DNA from: DAOVGZ01 sp964477815
GTDB taxonomy: Bacteria; Babelota; Babeliae; Babelales; Vermiphilaceae
Direction of reading: 5' to 3'
Assembly (NCBI GenBank): GCA_964477815.1
Contig: CAYZEO010000039.1
Coordinates: 1 to 6,580, forward strand
DNA: 6,580 nt
Shown: positions 4,857 through 6,580 of the stretch, in pieces
Numbering within the stretch: the first letter of the stretch is position 1
Layout: each line of letters begins with the position of its first letter
Translations under genes and position numbers: made by a program
Notes under the pieces: model-generated
What the model saw: only the letters and a program-made list of their open reading frames with translations
What the model was told of the DNA's origin: nothing
Database searches by the model: none

Positions 4857-6053
4857 ATGGCATATTTCAAATGGCGTGGCATTGATCTTAACGGCACAAT
4901 TTGTTCAGGTAAAACATTTGCTCGTTCGAAAAAAGATCTATCCAATATTTTGCTAGAAAAAGAAATATCAATTCTTTCCTGTTCGCCCTCAAGTCCCTGG
5001 ATATTCGTTCGATCTGTTAGCCTGAGTGACAAAATACACTTTTTCAGACAACTTGCAGTACTTATTGATTCTGGAGTAATGCTACCTGAGGCATTACAAA
5101 TTTTGAGTGGCCTGGTCAGCAGCATGCGACTGCGAGAAATCATCACGGGAATCAAATCAGATGTACATGAGGGAATACCTTTAAGCTCGGCGCTAAAACG
5201 ATATCCGAAAATTTTTGATCCACTCATGATAAGAATGACACACATAGGTCAAGAAACAGGTCAACTTGGAGACGCACTGGAACAACTCAGCGATTACCTT
5301 GATATTACCCAATCATTCCAAAAAAAACTAAAATCTGCAGCCCTTCTACCAAGCCTTACTTTTGGATTTTTCATGTTCATCGCAACCGCAATACTTGTAC
5401 TGATTGTTCCACGATTTGAAAACATTTTTACATCAATGAAAAAAGAACTCCCGTCTGTAACAAAATTTATCATCAAAATAAGCTCAATAGTACGAAATAG
5501 CACATCGATTTTTATTATGATCGGTTTTGCTTTTGTTTTTCTGGGAATATGGCGATACATAAAAAGCACACGCGGTAAAGAAACTTTTGATAAATTTATT
5601 CTTAAGACATCATGGTGCGGGCAACTCATAAAAAACAGCTCTCTTGTTTATTTCCTACATTCTACTGCAATGCTGCTCAACAGCGGAATTCGCTTGGTCA
5701 AAGCAATGAGCATTTCAAAAAAAACAATAAAAAATAGTATTCTTCAATCATATGTTTCTCAACTGGAAAAAAATGTTACGGAAGGAACCGCTTTAAGTCA
5801 GTCTATGAAAATGGCACCAGGAAACTTTTTTGAAACTGATTTGGTTGCACTTGTACGAGTGGGCGAAGAGTCTGGACGACTCGGACCAATGCTCAAACGA
5901 AGTGCGGCCATCTACCAAGGAAAAGTAAATCAATCGATCCGCTTTTTCACCACCATCTTTCAACCACTTTTAATGATTGTTCTTGGGCTACTTATCACCC
6001 TTTTAATTTTTGCCATTTATTTACCAGTATTCAGCTTAGCTAACGTGGCCTAG
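4857..6053 (+). CDS. Type II secretion / type IV pilus inner-membrane platform protein (GspF/PilC family)
   Basis: The 398 residues match the usual length and organisation of GspF/PilC. An N-terminal YFKWRGIDLNGTICSG segment (3-18) is typical of the family. The first GspF domain (about 58-180) has FFRQLAVLIDSG (62-73), HEGIPLSSAL (104-113) and IGQETGQLGDAL (130-141). The second domain (about 262-386) repeats the pattern with LHSTAMLLNSG (267-277), TEGTALSQSM (308-317) and VGEESGRLGPML (335-346). Predicted membrane segments lie near 161-184, 214-235 and 362-393, the last ending IYLPVFSLA as usual. In pilus and type II secretion machines this protein sits in the inner membrane, links to the assembly ATPase and supports pseudopilin polymerisation. 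AAGGA lies nine bases before the ATG. No ATPase or pilin gene is adjacent in this window; the partner upstream is the DUF167 gene, and tRNA-Leu(CAA) follows 59 bases after the stop. Confidence 0.93.
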   Translation: MAYFKWRGIDLNGTICSGKTFARSKKDLSNILLEKEISILSCSPSSPWIFVRSVSLSDKIHFFRQLAVLIDSGVMLPEALQILSGLVSSMRLREIITGIKSDVHEGIPLSSALKRYPKIFDPLMIRMTHIGQETGQLGDALEQLSDYLDITQSFQKKLKSAALLPSLTFGFFMFIATAILVLIVPRFENIFTSMKKELPSVTKFIIKISSIVRNSTSIFIMIGFAFVFLGIWRYIKSTRGKETFDKFILKTSWCGQLIKNSSLVYFLHSTAMLLNSGIRLVKAMSISKKTIKNSILQSYVSQLEKNVTEGTALSQSMKMAPGNFFETDLVALVRVGEESGRLGPMLKRSAAIYQGKVNQSIRFFTTIFQPLLMIVLGLLITLLIFAIYLPVFSLANVA

Positions 6054-6112
6054 TGCTCGTTGACGGAGAAGCTCTTTTTCAGTACATTATAGTTGATCAG
6101 ATCTTTTGACAT

Positions 6113-6199
6113 GCCGGGATGGCGGAATTGGTAGACGCACGGGACTCAAAATCCCGCGATGGCGACATCATGTCGGTTCGAGTCCGACTCCCGGTACCA
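6113..6199 (+). tRNA. tRNA-Leu (anticodon CAA)
   Basis: The acceptor GCCGGGA pairs with TCCCGGT, with a G-T first pair as in E. coli tRNA-Leu(UAA). Discriminator A and encoded CCA (6197-6199) follow. The anticodon stem CGGGA/TCCCG encloses loop CTCAAAA, giving anticodon CAA for UUG. A long variable arm and T-arm GTCGG/CCGAC with TTCGAGT complete a class II tRNA. In the 59 bases after the gspF-like stop there is a TTGACG (6060-6065) and a TATAGT (6088-6093), but their spacing of 22 is too wide to call a promoter; it may be transcribed from the upstream operon. Confidence 0.97.
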
Positions 6200-6222
6200 A
6201 CCTATACTCCTTCAGAGCGACT

Positions 6223-6270
6223 CTTCGATACGCTTCGCTACTCAGGATAAACTCTTGACGGAGCCAGTTT
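6223..6270 (+). repeat. tRNA-linked intergenic repeat, copy 3
   Basis: Bases 6223-6257 are a perfect 35-base reverse-complement match to 3962-3996, and GCCAGTTT at 6263-6270 matches the end of copy 1. It lies 23 bases after the CCA end of tRNA-Leu(CAA), in the same sense relative to the tRNA as copies 1 and 2. Here the terminal hairpin is degraded: TTGAC/GCCAG has a mismatch and the T-run is only three bases, so it is a poor terminator. The rest of 6271-6366, before the glucokinase gene, shows no gene. Confidence 0.85.
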
Positions 6271-6366
6271 CTCGGCAAAACAGAATTCCTCAAATGGTGG
6301 AAATGGAAAGACTCATAAAGCTACGCTAAACACAAAATGAGCTATCAGAAAAAAAGGAGAGGCGAC

Positions 6367-6580
6367 ATGCTTGCATATGAGAAAAAAAAATACGTAGAAA
6401 AAATACCTGAAAATATTAAATGCGTCCTTGGAGCAGACATTGGTGGAACAAACAGCAACTTTGGGATATTCCAAAATCTAAATGGGCACTTGAAGCTCCT
6501 ATTTTCTTTGCACTTCAAAAGTCAAAAAATTGATAATTTCACAATACTTGTAAAAAATATCCTTGACCTTTTACAAGCAA
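6367..6580 (+). CDS. glk: Glucokinase, N-terminal part (continues beyond window)
   Basis: The frame starts at an ATG preceded by AAGGAG (6354-6359) at seven bases, a strong ribosome site, and stays open for 71 codons to the window end. Residues 21-35 read LGADIGGTNSNFGIF, the phosphate-binding loop of the ASKHA kinase fold with the DxGGTN signature typical of the bacterial glucokinase (Glk) family, which phosphorylates glucose to glucose 6-phosphate with ATP in the cytosol. The N-terminal 20 residues are a charged extension ahead of the first strand. Catalytic Asp and glucose-binding motifs lie beyond the window, so a ROK-family or other ASKHA sugar kinase is not excluded. It lies downstream of tRNA-Leu(CAA) and repeat copy 3. 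Confidence 0.8.
   Translation, partial: MLAYEKKKYVEKIPENIKCVLGADIGGTNSNFGIFQNLNGHLKLLFSLHFKSQKIDNFTILVKNILDLLQA

Noticed and set aside
4841..5629. Two minus-strand frames (4841-5245 and 5294-5629)
   Set aside because: They lie wholly or mostly within the well-supported GspF/PilC gene on the other strand and show no family features.
6054..6080. Terminator after the gspF-like gene ending in CTTTTTC
   Set aside because: Only a three-pair stem (GAG/CTC) precedes the T-run, so the structure is too weak to call.
3962..6257. Composite transposon bounded by the 35-base inverted repeats
   Set aside because: The interior holds tRNAs and housekeeping genes, there is no transposase or integrase, and each repeat is better explained by its fixed position 3' of a tRNA.
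6293..6328. Small frame starting ATGGTGGAAATGG upstream of glucokinase
   Set aside because: It encodes only 11 residues and has no ribosome site.
1..6580. CRISPR array, phage genes, toxin-antitoxin or other defence system
   Set aside because: No regularly spaced repeats and no matching protein motifs were seen on either strand.

Overview
The window is AT-rich bacterial chromosomal DNA with dense A/T homopolymers and AT-biased codons. It carries ordinary bacterial signals: Shine-Dalgarno sites, sigma70-like boxes, intrinsic terminators and tRNA genes with encoded CCA ends. A lipoprotein signal, an exported hydrolase and a GspF/PilC platform protein fit a diderm bacterium. The AT-rich, tRNA-dispersed layout, an OPT-type importer and weak similarity to well-known families suggest a little-studied, possibly host-associated lineage. 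A group such as Dependentiae (TM6) is only a guess; nothing here fixes the phylum.

Layout. Positions 1-306 (minus) hold the 5' part of a small predicted lipoprotein with a CxxCxxCH cluster. Positions 528-2171 (minus) hold a polytopic OPT-family transporter, divergent from an exported alpha/beta hydrolase at 2335-3348 (plus) whose nucleophile elbow carries Cys instead of Ser. Both have promoter-like sequences in the gap between them. From 3424 to 4395 the minus strand carries an RNA-rich cluster, in transcription order tRNA-Ser(GCT), tRNA-Arg(ACG), tRNA-Ser(TGA), a HIT-family nucleotide hydrolase gene and tRNA-Leu(CAG). On the plus strand a DUF167/YggU gene (4547-4837) is followed 19 bases later by a GspF/PilC-like gene (4857-6053). 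Next come tRNA-Leu(CAA) (6113-6199) and the 5' end of a glucokinase gene (6367 onward, cut by the window edge).

The main structure not explained by genes is a set of palindromic or repeated elements placed directly 3' of tRNA genes. Two copies share a 35-bp identical core (3962-3996 and 6223-6257) in opposite genomic orientation but in the same sense relative to their tRNAs. A third, shorter relative (4260-4303) follows tRNA-Ser(GCT). Two of the three end in a hairpin plus a six-T run that looks like an intrinsic terminator. A fourth, different palindrome follows tRNA-Leu(CAG). I see no CRISPR array, transposase, phage gene or defence system. Apart from the tRNA-linked repeats this is a fairly ordinary housekeeping region.
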